Assembly: GCA_030560485.1 (NCBI GenBank)
Contig: JAKTTS010000245.1
Span: 1 to 22,590, forward strand
Origin: Ascoidea tarda (nom. inval.)
Lineage: Eukaryota > Ascomycota > Saccharomycetes > Ascoideales > Ascoideaceae
Length of the DNA: 22,590 nucleotides
Reading direction: 5' to 3'
This document shows, in pieces, positions 8,120 through 17,700 of the stretch (the first letter of the stretch is position 1; each line of letters opens with the position of its first letter). The notes beneath the pieces were generated by a model, which worked only from the letters and a program-made list of their open reading frames with translations, did no database searches and was not told the DNA's origin. Made by a program: the position numbers and the translations under genes.

Positions 8120-10708
8120 ATGTTTTCAATTGTCAAACACAGAATGGGCGTACAAACTGATATTACTGACATTAACCATTACAATCACAATATATTCAAT
8201 GGGTTACCACCTCATATCCTTCAGTGCATACTTTTCAAGTTACCAATTGACAAAACAGTACTATTTGTTTTTTCATCAAATCCAGTAGTCAACTTAGCTG
8301 CTCATTATCTATTATTCAAAAAAGTTGAGATTCAAGAAACAAAACCTGCAAAACCAATCAAGACAAAATCGAGAAAGCATATAATTTTTAATTCACATGG
8401 GCTTTTCTTATTTGAAAAGATATTACGTCTTTTCACCACAAATTTAGTCATTAGAGTTGCTCTTCCAATTGATGATACACAAAAAAGAAATGGTTCGGAT
8501 TTAATGTCCTTTACAGCTCTTAAATCAGTGTTACTTGTCATAGATTATATCGATACACTGTGTGAAAATTCTATTTTTTTCACTGATGAAATATCTTTTG
8601 AGCATTCTGAAATTAGAAATATTATTTCATATTATAATCTTGATTCAATTTATGATTTTGATGTATGGAAATGTGAAAAAATCCGCAATGAGCGACCTAT
8701 CTTAAAGGATTTGCCTAATACCTACTACAATTGCAAATCGTTCTATTTTACTCGATATCACGACGAGGATGATGATGAAGATAGACCAAAATCAATAATT
8801 ACAATATTCAAAGAAATGGATATGATAACAAATTGTTGTAGAATAAACCTCTTGGATTTGAAATATTTAAAGATATCTTATTTAAAGCTCCGTGGAATTA
8901 AAAACATATCAATATTGCGAAGTTTAGAGACAATTGATTTTTCAAATAATCATATTTCAAACTTTGGTAGCTTTTCTGAAGTAACTGGTTTGGTCAACTT
9001 GAATTTATCGCATAATCGTATTCAAAGTGTGGAAAATTCTGAGGAATTATATAATTTGAGAACTTTAAATTTAGCAGCTAATAGTGTCTACAGTATGGAA
9101 GGATTGGAGAGTATGTTTAGTTTAGAACATTTGGATTTAACAATCAACCAGTTGGAACAAATCACAAGTGTAAACCAACTTTTCTGTTTAAAACAATTAT
9201 ATTTATCATTTAATTCAATCTCAAAAATCGAGAATTTAAATGGGTTGAATAATTTGGAGGATTTAAATTTATCGTTCAATAATATAAATCAAATTGAAAA
9301 TTTAAGTGAGTTGAAGAATTTAAAAAAACTTTCATTATCTTGTAACAAGATTTCTAAAATCGAAAACTTACATCGATTGACTGAATTAGAGGAATTAGAT
9401 TTATCATCTAATGAGATTACAGAAATAGGAGATTTGGTTGAGTGTAGCAAGTTGAAAATTATAAACTTGAAATATAACAAGATTACAAATATTGAAAGAT
9501 TTTCTCAAATGAGAAACTTGCTAGCTTTAAATTTATCTAAAAATGAGATTTGTGAAGTTGAAATTAATACAGGATTCAATAAATTGATAAATTTGAGTTT
9601 ATCAGAAAATCAAATTAAAGATTTTAAAATTATAAAATCAAAAACTTTAAGCAGTTTACAAAGTTTAAGAAATTTAAACAAGTTGAGTTTATCATCAAAC
9701 CAAATTCAAAATTTTCAAATTTCAAAGAAATTAAATAACTTGGAATACCTATATTTATCAAAAAACAATCTTAGTGGTTTGAGAATCGTTGAAAACATAA
9801 ACTTATTAACAAATTTAAAAGTGTTATGCTTAGCATCGAACAAGATCAAAGACATTAATGCATTGCAAAATATCAATGGACTACCGAACTTGCAGAGTTT
9901 ATACTTGAATAGTAATAAAATTAGAAATGTAAAGATCTTAAAAGGCTTTCAAAATTTAAAAGAGTTAAACGTGTCATATAATGAGATTTCCAGAGTACAG
10001 TTAGGTGGGTTAAATAGACTAGAAAATTTAAATTTGTTTTATAATAAAATCGAAAGTTTCCAGGTGCTTTGTGGATTAAAAAAATTAAAAAGTCTAACAT
10101 TGAATTATAACAAAATGTCCAAAATGTCCAAAATCTCAAATCTAAACGGATTGGTCAACATGCAAAGTTTGGACTTATCAAATAATGGGATTTCTAAAAT
10201 TGAAAACTTATCCAATTTACAAAATCTAAAGCATTTGAATCTCTCTTTCAATAAAATTTCCAAGATTGAAAACTTGAGTAATTTAAAAATTTTGGTAGAG
10301 TTGAACTTGTGGAATAACAAAATTCGCAAGATCGAAAATATAGACCAGTTGAGTAGACTAACCACCATCTGCCTAAACCACAATCGAATCAGCAAAATCG
10401 AAAACGTAGGACAGTTAGCAGAGCTAGAAAACCTCTTTTTGGCACACAACACCATTAAAGAATTGGAGCACTTCAAGGGAATATCTCATCTTAAACAGCT
10501 CGATGTGTCGTTCAACAAAATCCTGAAGGTCAGTAGTCTATCAAGTGTCTTCAACTCCAGATTTAGTGTGTTCCGAAAACACACAGCAACGACCGAACAG
10601 CCAGCAAAGTTGGTACGCCTAAATCTCTCTGGCAATCCCATCAAAAAAGCTAACAGCTTGTGCTCTCTTCCTGAAGGCTGCAAAATAATTGACGACAAAA
10701 AACAGTGA
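8120..10708 (+). CDS. F-box-like protein with about 25 SDS22-type leucine-rich repeats
   Basis: The 862-residue product has an F-box-like segment at about residues 29-75 (LPPHILQCILFKLPI followed by an aromatic-rich helix and FKKVEI). A region of about 150 residues follows that I do not recognise. About 25 leucine-rich repeats then run from about residue 255 to the end. Most repeats are 22 residues long with the pattern LxxLxLSxNxIxKIENLxxL, typical of the SDS22 subclass. A few are 24-30 residues. The array ends with a capping-like repeat (LVRLNLSGNPI). An F-box would suggest a substrate receptor of an SCF ubiquitin ligase, with the repeats binding the target; this is inference. It is not the yeast PP1 regulator Sds22, which is about 340 residues and lacks an F-box. 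Two CTG codons occur (residues 147 and 802). An out-of-frame ATG at 8116 overlaps the start and opens a frame of only 14 codons. The methionine at residue 9 is an alternative start. Confidence 0.8.
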   Translation: MFSIVKHRMGVQTDITDINHYNHNIFNGLPPHILQCILFKLPIDKTVLFVFSSNPVVNLAAHYLLFKKVEIQETKPAKPIKTKSRKHIIFNSHGLFLFEKILRLFTTNLVIRVALPIDDTQKRNGSDLMSFTALKSVLLVIDYIDTLCENSIFFTDEISFEHSEIRNIISYYNLDSIYDFDVWKCEKIRNERPILKDLPNTYYNCKSFYFTRYHDEDDDEDRPKSIITIFKEMDMITNCCRINLLDLKYLKISYLKLRGIKNISILRSLETIDFSNNHISNFGSFSEVTGLVNLNLSHNRIQSVENSEELYNLRTLNLAANSVYSMEGLESMFSLEHLDLTINQLEQITSVNQLFCLKQLYLSFNSISKIENLNGLNNLEDLNLSFNNINQIENLSELKNLKKLSLSCNKISKIENLHRLTELEELDLSSNEITEIGDLVECSKLKIINLKYNKITNIERFSQMRNLLALNLSKNEICEVEINTGFNKLINLSLSENQIKDFKIIKSKTLSSLQSLRNLNKLSLSSNQIQNFQISKKLNNLEYLYLSKNNLSGLRIVENINLLTNLKVLCLASNKIKDINALQNINGLPNLQSLYLNSNKIRNVKILKGFQNLKELNVSYNEISRVQLGGLNRLENLNLFYNKIESFQVLCGLKKLKSLTLNYNKMSKMSKISNLNGLVNMQSLDLSNNGISKIENLSNLQNLKHLNLSFNKISKIENLSNLKILVELNLWNNKIRKIENIDQLSRLTTICLNHNRISKIENVGQLAELENLFLAHNTIKELEHFKGISHLKQLDVSFNKILKVSSLSSVFNSRFSVFRKHTATTEQPAKLVRLNLSGNPIKKANSLCSLPEGCKIIDDKKQ

Positions 10709-10872
10709 AATCACTGTTGGATCAAAAGCTTTGATTCAAAACTCCTCTACAACCCTCCGGCTTTCCACCAATCAGCTGCCGCAGCCGTTTTTTTCTTGTA
10801 GAACGATAAGGAAAAAGGCAGATAAACGTTTGAGGAGGAGTTTTGTAAAGAAATCGCTTCACTTTATGACAA
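10709..10872 (+). promoter_or_regulatory. NRK1 promoter with a CCAAT box
   Basis: This 164-bp spacer between two co-oriented genes contains CCAATCAG at 10768-10775, about 100 bp upstream of the NRK1 ATG, in a GC-richer context. A CCAAT box suggests Hap complex binding. An ATG at 10866, seven bases before the chosen NRK1 start and out of frame with it, could reduce initiation. Confidence 0.4.
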
Positions 10873-11757
10873 ATGACAAAACCAAAGCATGTTTTGGCCC
10901 ACGACGACAACTGCTGCTTTTTTGTGGGAGTAACTGGGCCCTCGAGCTCAGGCAAATCAACAGTCTCGAAGGTCCTCCAATATCTTTTCAATCAACTTTT
11001 GCAGCATGGAGATGCTCATACAAATGGAAAACATAATCTGCGTTCTAGCTCGATCAGCTCTGTAATTATATATGAAGATGATTTTTACAAGTCTGATGCT
11101 GAAATGCCATTCAACATCGAGCAAAACCAGTTGGATTACGACTGTCCTGATTCGTTGCATATGGATAGATTCATCAACGAGCTAAAGTTCATAAAGAAAC
11201 ATAACAAACTATCTGATCGGCTACTTGAACTCCAATTGAATTCTGATCAGGATCACAGTTTTGATCCCAAGCTAATATCTCAAAATGAATTGGATCAATT
11301 GAGCTTGAAGCTCTCAAATTTCTGGCTTGATTTCGTGAACTCAAAAAGCAATGTTAGTTCTAAAACTAAAGTCAGCTTGAAAATTGTAATAATTGATGGC
11401 TTTTTACTTTTTCACGACGACGCTATCTTGAATTTGCTTGATCTAAAGCTATTTTTCAGATTGCCTTATGATCAACTCAAATCAAGAAGATTAAACAGGA
11501 ATGGTTACATTACTTCTGATGGTCTTTGGATTGATCCGCCAAACTATTTTGATAATCTTGTTTGGCCATCATATATCAAGTACCACAAACACTTGTTTGA
11601 AAACGACGATATGGAAAGAGGCAAGTTGAGTGCCAATTACAAAGATTCTATTCAGTTGTTGGATCTCAACAACCATCAAAGCTTGTATGGAATCATGAAC
11701 AACTGCTTAAATCTTATTTTCAATTCCTTAAATATACATATTCCCGAAGTACGCTAA
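10873..11757 (+). CDS. NRK1: nicotinamide riboside kinase
   Basis: Nrk1 phosphorylates nicotinamide riboside (and nicotinic acid riboside) to the mononucleotide, feeding NAD+ salvage in the cytosol. The 294-residue product has a Walker A loop GPSSSGKST at about 22-30. IIYEDDFYKSDAEMPF follows, with the Asp that contacts the riboside at about 69-70. Then come DYDCPDSLHMDRF and a strand VIIDGFLLFHD matching the family's second Asp-containing strand. A lid-like SRRLNRNGY is followed by WIDPPNYFDNLVWPSYIKYH, which is highly characteristic of yeast Nrk1. It is longer than S. cerevisiae Nrk1 (240 residues), mainly by a short N-terminal extension and the 45-65 and 90-135 loops. The start at 10873 gives a sensible lead into the P-loop; no earlier in-frame ATG is seen. 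It is convergent with VPS33, with 157 bases between stops. Confidence 0.92.
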   Translation: MTKPKHVLAHDDNCCFFVGVTGPSSSGKSTVSKVLQYLFNQLLQHGDAHTNGKHNLRSSSISSVIIYEDDFYKSDAEMPFNIEQNQLDYDCPDSLHMDRFINELKFIKKHNKLSDRLLELQLNSDQDHSFDPKLISQNELDQLSLKLSNFWLDFVNSKSNVSSKTKVSLKIVIIDGFLLFHDDAILNLLDLKLFFRLPYDQLKSRRLNRNGYITSDGLWIDPPNYFDNLVWPSYIKYHKHLFENDDMERGKLSANYKDSIQLLDLNNHQSLYGIMNNCLNLIFNSLNIHIPEVR

Positions 11758-11914
11758 CAGAAAAAATAAAATATAAATAAAAAAGCACAATTTGAAATCA
11801 TGAATAACTTTTATTAAAAATGTAGAAACTAAAAGAAAGTCTAAAATTGAATTAAAATAAAACAGAAAAAAACAAAATAAATTGGAATCAAAACTAAGCG
11901 CTAAAAATGTTTAA
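11758..11914. terminator. shared 3' spacer between NRK1 and VPS33
   Basis: This 157-base A-rich stretch between convergent genes contains several AATAAA-like words on both strands. It probably holds both polyadenylation regions. Nothing else is seen. Confidence 0.4.
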
Positions 11915-14389
11915 TTATATCTCTTTGGGTATGCAAGCTTCAATCAAGCTATTGCCATTGATCATTGTATCCGTCAAAATAATAAATTTCTTTAAAATTC
12001 CTTTATCGTTCAATTTTTTTTCAATGTACCTCAATGTAGCTAATTCACCGTATGTGATGCCACCAATCATTACAATAAAACTAAAACTTTGAAAATTTTT
12101 CAAAACTTTCTTGGTTTTAACGCTATTTAAATCCTTTAACACCAATGATGTATTGTTATTATTGTATTTTAACTCATTCTCCTCAATTGACGTACCAATC
12201 AAAAATCTAGAAATGTCCTCAAGTCCCTTCCATGACGATATTTGAGAGATATACCTTGATGAGGAAGTTGTTAGATAACTCGACAACGACGAGTCAAAAA
12301 AAGATCTGTCATATGCTGATTGAATTAGTCTTGTTGTAATTGGCACGTAATTGATAAATGCAAATGAAGCATCGCTAGGTGTTTCAATCAAGTCACTGTT
12401 GATATTATTATCTTTACTATTTGGATCATTAGATGGTTGAGTATTATCTGTGATATCATTAGAGGTTGGAACCAAATTAAGATAGTTTCTTAAATTGTTG
12501 AAATCTTTAATAAAACACGTTTGATCGTTTGTATTGATGTCCAATTCATCAATTAAATCATTATTTAATGATTGAGAATTGTTAATAGATAATTGCAAGT
12601 TTGGTAGCAAGGAAACGGATTCTTGTATACAGAATAATCTCAATTTTGACAAATTTTGTAGCGTTATTATGTGTTTGTAACCATAATTTAGAATAATTTC
12701 TTTTTTCAAATTCAAGTAATTTTTTTCATTAATACCATTTTTGACTAAAGATAATAAACAGCATAATCTTAACGTTTCATAAACAGTCAAGCCTTGGTAC
12801 ATCAACTGAATGATTAAATCGCAGGATTTTTTGATATCATAGTAAGAAGTTAAAAACGAATTTTGTAGATCTAGGATTTTTGAAAAGATTGCATTTTCTT
12901 CGTCATCCATATTTTCAAACTGGAGTGGGACTTGGTCCGCTGGTTCATTATTGACAGTATTGGTGTTATTATCGATAGTAGGATTACTGTTAATATAATT
13001 GTTATTGTTAATGGAATCATTTTTGACTTTTAATAATATATTTTCAGCTAATAAGGTGTGATTTTTCAAGAATTTTTGTTTCTTTTGCAAGAAGGATAAT
13101 TTTCCAACAAATTCTCGAATTTCAGAGACGTTCTTAGCGTTGTGTCTTGAATCAAATTCTGCTTGTAAATTTTTAGCAAATTTATTTAATATTGGACCAA
13201 CTGAAGCAAAATTCAAATCTTTAATTTTGTTAAAAATAACATCGTCGTCAAGATTCAAGTATATTTTATTTTTATCTGGTTTGTCGTTTATGTTGGGGTT
13301 ATTACCTGAGCTTTGGTTATTGTTTATATTGTCATTTTCACTATTATTATTATTGCTATTATCATTACTGGTAGCGGCGCTATTAGTATTAATATCGAGG
13401 GAGATGTTTGATGGTAGGTTAATGATATTGGAATTGATGGTGAATACTTCATCCAATAAGCCTTGGTAAGTCAACTGACAAAGCAAAGGAGTGACAAAGT
13501 CAATAGATCTGTCTAAAATAATCAAATCAGATTGGTTGTTGAATAGGTTGTAAAAATGATTTAAATCATTGACTGAGTTCAAGTTCAACTGATTATTAAT
13601 GTTGTTGAGGAAGACTTTTGAGTTGTTGAAAATTTCCTCATTTTTTCTATCGGCTGGAGATAGGTTACTTAGGTAGTTGATTTTTAGAAATTTGAAGATC
13701 TTGTAAAAGAAAAACGATTTGAAACCCTTGATTAGTACATTATTGAAATTGAGTATCACTGGATACGTTACAATAAGATTGAGTAAGGCCTTTGCAAGTT
13801 TAAAGATTGAGTCGTTGATGTTGTTGAGATACAAGTCGTTTATGAGTTTTGTGCTGGCACTATCGGCTAGACTGTTATTTGCAGTGGTGGACAAGTTGAG
13901 AGTCAATAAATCAGAATTGTTCAAAATCGAAAGAGATAGATCAAGAGGATATAATTGGATTTCACCCTTGATACCAGACTGCTCCAATTGGTACTCAAAA
14001 CTCTGTGAGATTTCATCAGAGACAATTCCAAAGTATTTGAAATTGGATTGGGTGTTGGAGGAGATGGCGATCAACTCTTTGATTCTGAGGGAGATCAAGT
14101 TGGCATTGTGAGAAGAGTTATCGCACAAGAAAATGAAACTGTTGAGGTCGTTCAAAAACAATGAGTTCTGGATGAAGTCGTTCAACCAGAGCACAGTGAT
14201 GATGCCGGCCTTTTCCTTCAAGACGTTGAAGGGGGTGAGGAGATTGATGACGCTGGAAAAGGAGTTCTGAAGCACCAAAACGTGTTTAGAACCGCCGAGC
14301 GAGTTGATGGAGCAGAGCAAGTTGTCAAGGATGTCAGCCTTCAACTTCCTGAGGTCGAACTTCGTGTTAGCCTGGGAGTACGCCGCCAT
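11915..14389 (-). CDS. VPS33: Sec1/Munc18 protein Vps33, HOPS/CORVET core subunit
   Basis: Vps33 is the SM protein of the class C Vps core shared by the HOPS and CORVET tethers. It binds and templates SNARE assembly for fusion at endosomes and vacuoles. The 824-residue product starts MAAYSQANTKFDLRKLKADI. It carries the diagnostic SM segment SDLIILDRSIDFVTPLLCQL followed by TYQGLLDEVF at about residues 283-313. It ends with FIVMIGGITYGELATLRYIE followed by KKL and a final strand with ILTDTMINGNSLI. S. cerevisiae Vps33 is 691 residues; the extra length lies in Asn/Ser/Asp-rich inserts at about residues 325-363, 455-485 and 640-667. The frame is open upstream to an ATG at 14530, but those 47 extra residues are Arg/Glu-rich, GC-rich and unlike the family, so 14389 is preferred. 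It is divergent from SPT16. I found no CTG codon, although the 5' end is GC-rich. Confidence 0.93.
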   Translation of the reverse strand: MAAYSQANTKFDLRKLKADILDNLLCSINSLGGSKHVLVLQNSFSSVINLLTPFNVLKEKAGIITVLWLNDFIQNSLFLNDLNSFIFLCDNSSHNANLISLRIKELIAISSNTQSNFKYFGIVSDEISQSFEYQLEQSGIKGEIQLYPLDLSLSILNNSDLLTLNLSTTANNSLADSASTKLINDLYLNNINDSIFKLAKALLNLIVTYPVILNFNNVLIKGFKSFFFYKIFKFLKINYLSNLSPADRKNEEIFNNSKVFLNNINNQLNLNSVNDLNHFYNLFNNQSDLIILDRSIDFVTPLLCQLTYQGLLDEVFTINSNIINLPSNISLDINTNSAATSNDNSNNNNSENDNINNNQSSGNNPNINDKPDKNKIYLNLDDDVIFNKIKDLNFASVGPILNKFAKNLQAEFDSRHNAKNVSEIREFVGKLSFLQKKQKFLKNHTLLAENILLKVKNDSINNNNYINSNPTIDNNTNTVNNEPADQVPLQFENMDDEENAIFSKILDLQNSFLTSYYDIKKSCDLIIQLMYQGLTVYETLRLCCLLSLVKNGINEKNYLNLKKEIILNYGYKHIITLQNLSKLRLFCIQESVSLLPNLQLSINNSQSLNNDLIDELDINTNDQTCFIKDFNNLRNYLNLVPTSNDITDNTQPSNDPNSKDNNINSDLIETPSDASFAFINYVPITTRLIQSAYDRSFFDSSLSSYLTTSSSRYISQISSWKGLEDISRFLIGTSIEENELKYNNNNTSLVLKDLNSVKTKKVLKNFQSFSFIVMIGGITYGELATLRYIEKKLNDKGILKKFIILTDTMINGNSLIEACIPKEI

Positions 14390-14723
14390 TGTCTGGGTTG
14401 CCACTACTTCTCTCCTTCTCTCTTCTCCCACTCCTCTCCTCAACACCTTCTGATTATATCTGTCGCCTAATCGGGAAATCGCCCAATCAGGCAGTTCTCC
14501 TCCGTCCTCGCGCACTCGGGCTCGCAACATCGGCTTTGGACACGCCGCGCATGAGCGAACTTTTCAGCTGGTGCGTTTACCGTGGCCTACGGTATTTTTG
14601 GCGTTTATCGACGATAATTTTCTGCTTTGCTTCGTTCGCATCGTCTTTTTGGTCCCCTTTGCCTCCTCTGTCTTCTCTACTGTCGACTCTGGAGCTGTAT
14701 TTGGTCTGTTCGTGCTGCTGGAA
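14390..14723. promoter_or_regulatory. GC-rich divergent promoter of VPS33 and SPT16
   Basis: This 334-base region between divergent starts is one of the most GC-rich in the window. The richness extends into the first 80 or so codons of VPS33. It contains CCAATCAG at 14483-14490 and a CT-rich stretch at 14405-14450. Open frames reach across it from both genes (VPS33 frame to 14530; SPT16 frame to 14571 without an ATG before 14724), but these are probably untranslated leader. Confidence 0.5.
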
Positions 14724-17700
14724 ATGAGTGATCAGGACATATATATCGATCCCAAGTTGTTCAAAACTAGGCTTGCGATCTTGCAGAAGAACCTATCCAA
14801 CAACACTTTTAAAGATGTCAACAATTTGCTTTTCATTGTTGGTGTTTCTGATTCGGACTACAATCCATACCAAAAGTCGCTTATTTTACAGAACTACTTG
14901 CTAGGCTACGAATTCCCCTCCACCTTGATATTCATCACAAAGAACTCACTCATCTTTGTTACATCGCTCTCTAAGGGCAAGTACTTGAAACACTTGACCA
15001 ATGACAAAGATATTTTGCTTTGGACAAGAAGCAAAAACGCTGCTCAAAACCTAAAAATCTTCAATGATTTAATTGAAAAGATTGTTCAATTGAATCCTGA
15101 TTCTAAATCAATTAATATTGGGGTCCCAATAAAGGACAAGATTCAGGGAAAGTTCATCAATGAATGGAATCAGGTTTTCGATAAGAGAAGCTCAGAATCT
15201 CCCGATACTTTATCCTTCAATAAAATTGACATCTCTCTAGGCTTATCCATTTCAATTCAATTAAACGATCCCATTGAATTGGGTTTCCTCAAAATCGCTT
15301 CAAAATCGTCCAATATCATGATCAAATATTTCACCGACCAAATGATTAAAATCGTTGACGACGAATTGAAGATAACCCACGAAAAATTCTCTGAAAAGAT
15401 CGAGGCCAAAATCGATGACAACAAATTCCTACTCCTACAAAAAAAGAAATACTTTGACCCTTTAAAACTAAACATCGACTTGAATAGTCTTGACTGGTGC
15501 TACACTCCAATCATTCAATCTGGTGGTACTTATGATTTAAAACCTAGTGCTGCCTCAAACTCAAACTTGTTAAGCTACGAGGGCATAATTATTGCCTCCT
15601 TAGGTATCAGATATCGTTCATACTGCGCCAACGTTGGCAGAACTTTTTTAATTGATCCAACCAAGGAAATGGAATCAAATTACCAATTTCTACTAAACGT
15701 TCAAAAATTCACACTTTCTTTACTAAAGGTTAGCAAAAAGGCTTCTGAGGTTTATAACGAAACTCTTGAATACATCAAGAAGGAAAGACCAGACTTAACC
15801 AACAACTTTCTCAAAAATTGCGGTTGGCTAACTGGTTTGGATTTCAAGGATTCCACATTTTTGTTAAACTCAAGAAATGAACGATCGATACAAAACTCCT
15901 TGGTCTTCAATTTAGTCACTGGTTTTCATAACATTAAAAACCCAAATTCAAAATCAAACAATGATAAAGTTTATTCGTTATTACTAATCGACACTGTTCA
16001 AATCAACGAAAGTAGCCCAGTTATATTAACAGATTATTCAAAGAATAAAGATGTTGTCTCGTTTTATTTTAACGATGAAGACGAAGAAGACAACGGGGCC
16101 AGTGTCAATACTAAAGTCAAAAATGAAAATGAAAATGAAAATGACACCAATAATAATGACTCAACTTCATCAAAGGCTACAAAACTCAATTCATCCACTT
16201 CAACAAACGGCAAAAATAACGTCAAATTGAAAAAGGAAAACGACTCAAAATCTCTACCCTCATCAAAAACTGCTCCTTCAAATTCCTCAAAATCTTCAAA
16301 GTCCTCAAGAGAACAACCAAAAGCATCAAGGTCAACCAGAAATGGCGATTCCAGAGCCGACAAGTCAAGAAAAAGCTCAAATATTTTAAATACAAAGCTC
16401 AGACGTGAAAACAAAAACCAAGTTGAAGATTTGGAGAAAATTAAAAGAGAAACACAAAAAAAATTACACCAAAAGAGATTAAAAGAAGGGCTTGCACGAT
16501 TTTCTGCAAGTGATACTCAAAACCAAGATGAGAAAAAACCAGTTTTTAAAAGATATGAATCTTATGTTAGAGAATCTCAAATCCCAACCAATGTTAGAGA
16601 TTTAAGAATTCATATTGATTCAAAATCACAGACTTTCATTTTGCCAATTTGCGGAAGACCTGTTCCATTTCATATCAATGCCTATAAAAACAGTTCATTA
16701 AACGAGGAAGGAGAATATACTTATTTCAGGTTGAATTTTAATACCCCGGGTGGTATTACAAGTAAAAAAGACAATGAATTACCCTATGAAGAAGGTTCGG
16801 ATAATAACTTTGTTAGAAGCTTAACCCTACGTTCAAAGGACCATCAAAGAATGGCCAAGGTTCATAAACAAATTTCAGATTTGAAAAAAAGTGCTGTGAA
16901 AAGAGAACAGGAAAGAAAGGCGATGGCTGATGTCGTTGAACAAGCCAACTTGATTGAACTAAATAAATCAAAGGTCAGAACCTTATATTCTCTATTTGTT
17001 AGACCCTCCCCTGATTCCAAAAGAATTGCAGGTAATTTACAAATTCATCAAAATGGTTTAAGATATTTTTCACCCTTAAGACCCTCGCAAAGAATTGATA
17101 TTTTATTTTCAAATATCAAGCACTTATTTTTTCAACCATGTCAAGATGAATTGGTTGTTTTAATTCATTGTCATTTAAAGACTCCAATAATGGTTGGGAA
17201 GAAAAAGGCATTAGATATCCAATTTTTCAGAGAAGCCTCAGATATCTCATATGATGAAACCGGTGGTCGCAAAAGAAGATATAGATATGGTGATGAAGAT
17301 GAGTTGGAACAAGAACAAGAAGAAAGAAGAAGAAGAGCTATATTAGATAAAGAGTTTAAAACATTTGCAGAAACAATCGCTGAAGCCACAAATGGATTAG
17401 TTGATTTGGATATTCCATTTAAAGAGTTGGGATTCAACGGTGTTCCATCAAGAGCATCGGTGTTTTGTATGCCAACGAGAGATTGTCTTGTTCAGCTATT
17501 GGACCCACCATTTCTAGTTATAACTTTGGAGGAAATTGAAATGGCATATTTTGAAAGAGTGCAATTCGGAATCAAGAATTTTGATTTGGTTTTTGTGTTC
17601 AAAGATTTTGCTAAACCAGTTGTCCACATAAATACTATACCAATCGATGTGTTGGAGGATTTGAAGACGTGGTTGACCGATGTTGATATTCCATACTCTG

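Noticed and set aside
10105-10476. Minus-strand open frames of 60-123 codons within the leucine-rich repeat gene.
   Set aside because: They are antisense shadows of the repeat codons, have a periodic composition and no independent support.
14390-14530. An extended N-terminus for Vps33 from the ATG at 14530.
   Set aside because: The 47 extra residues are Arg/Glu-rich, GC-rich and unlike the family, while the product from 14389 starts as Vps33 proteins do.
14571-14723. An extended N-terminus for Spt16 with a hydrophobic stretch.
   Set aside because: There is no ATG in this part of the frame before 14724, and a membrane-like leader makes no sense for a nuclear chaperone.
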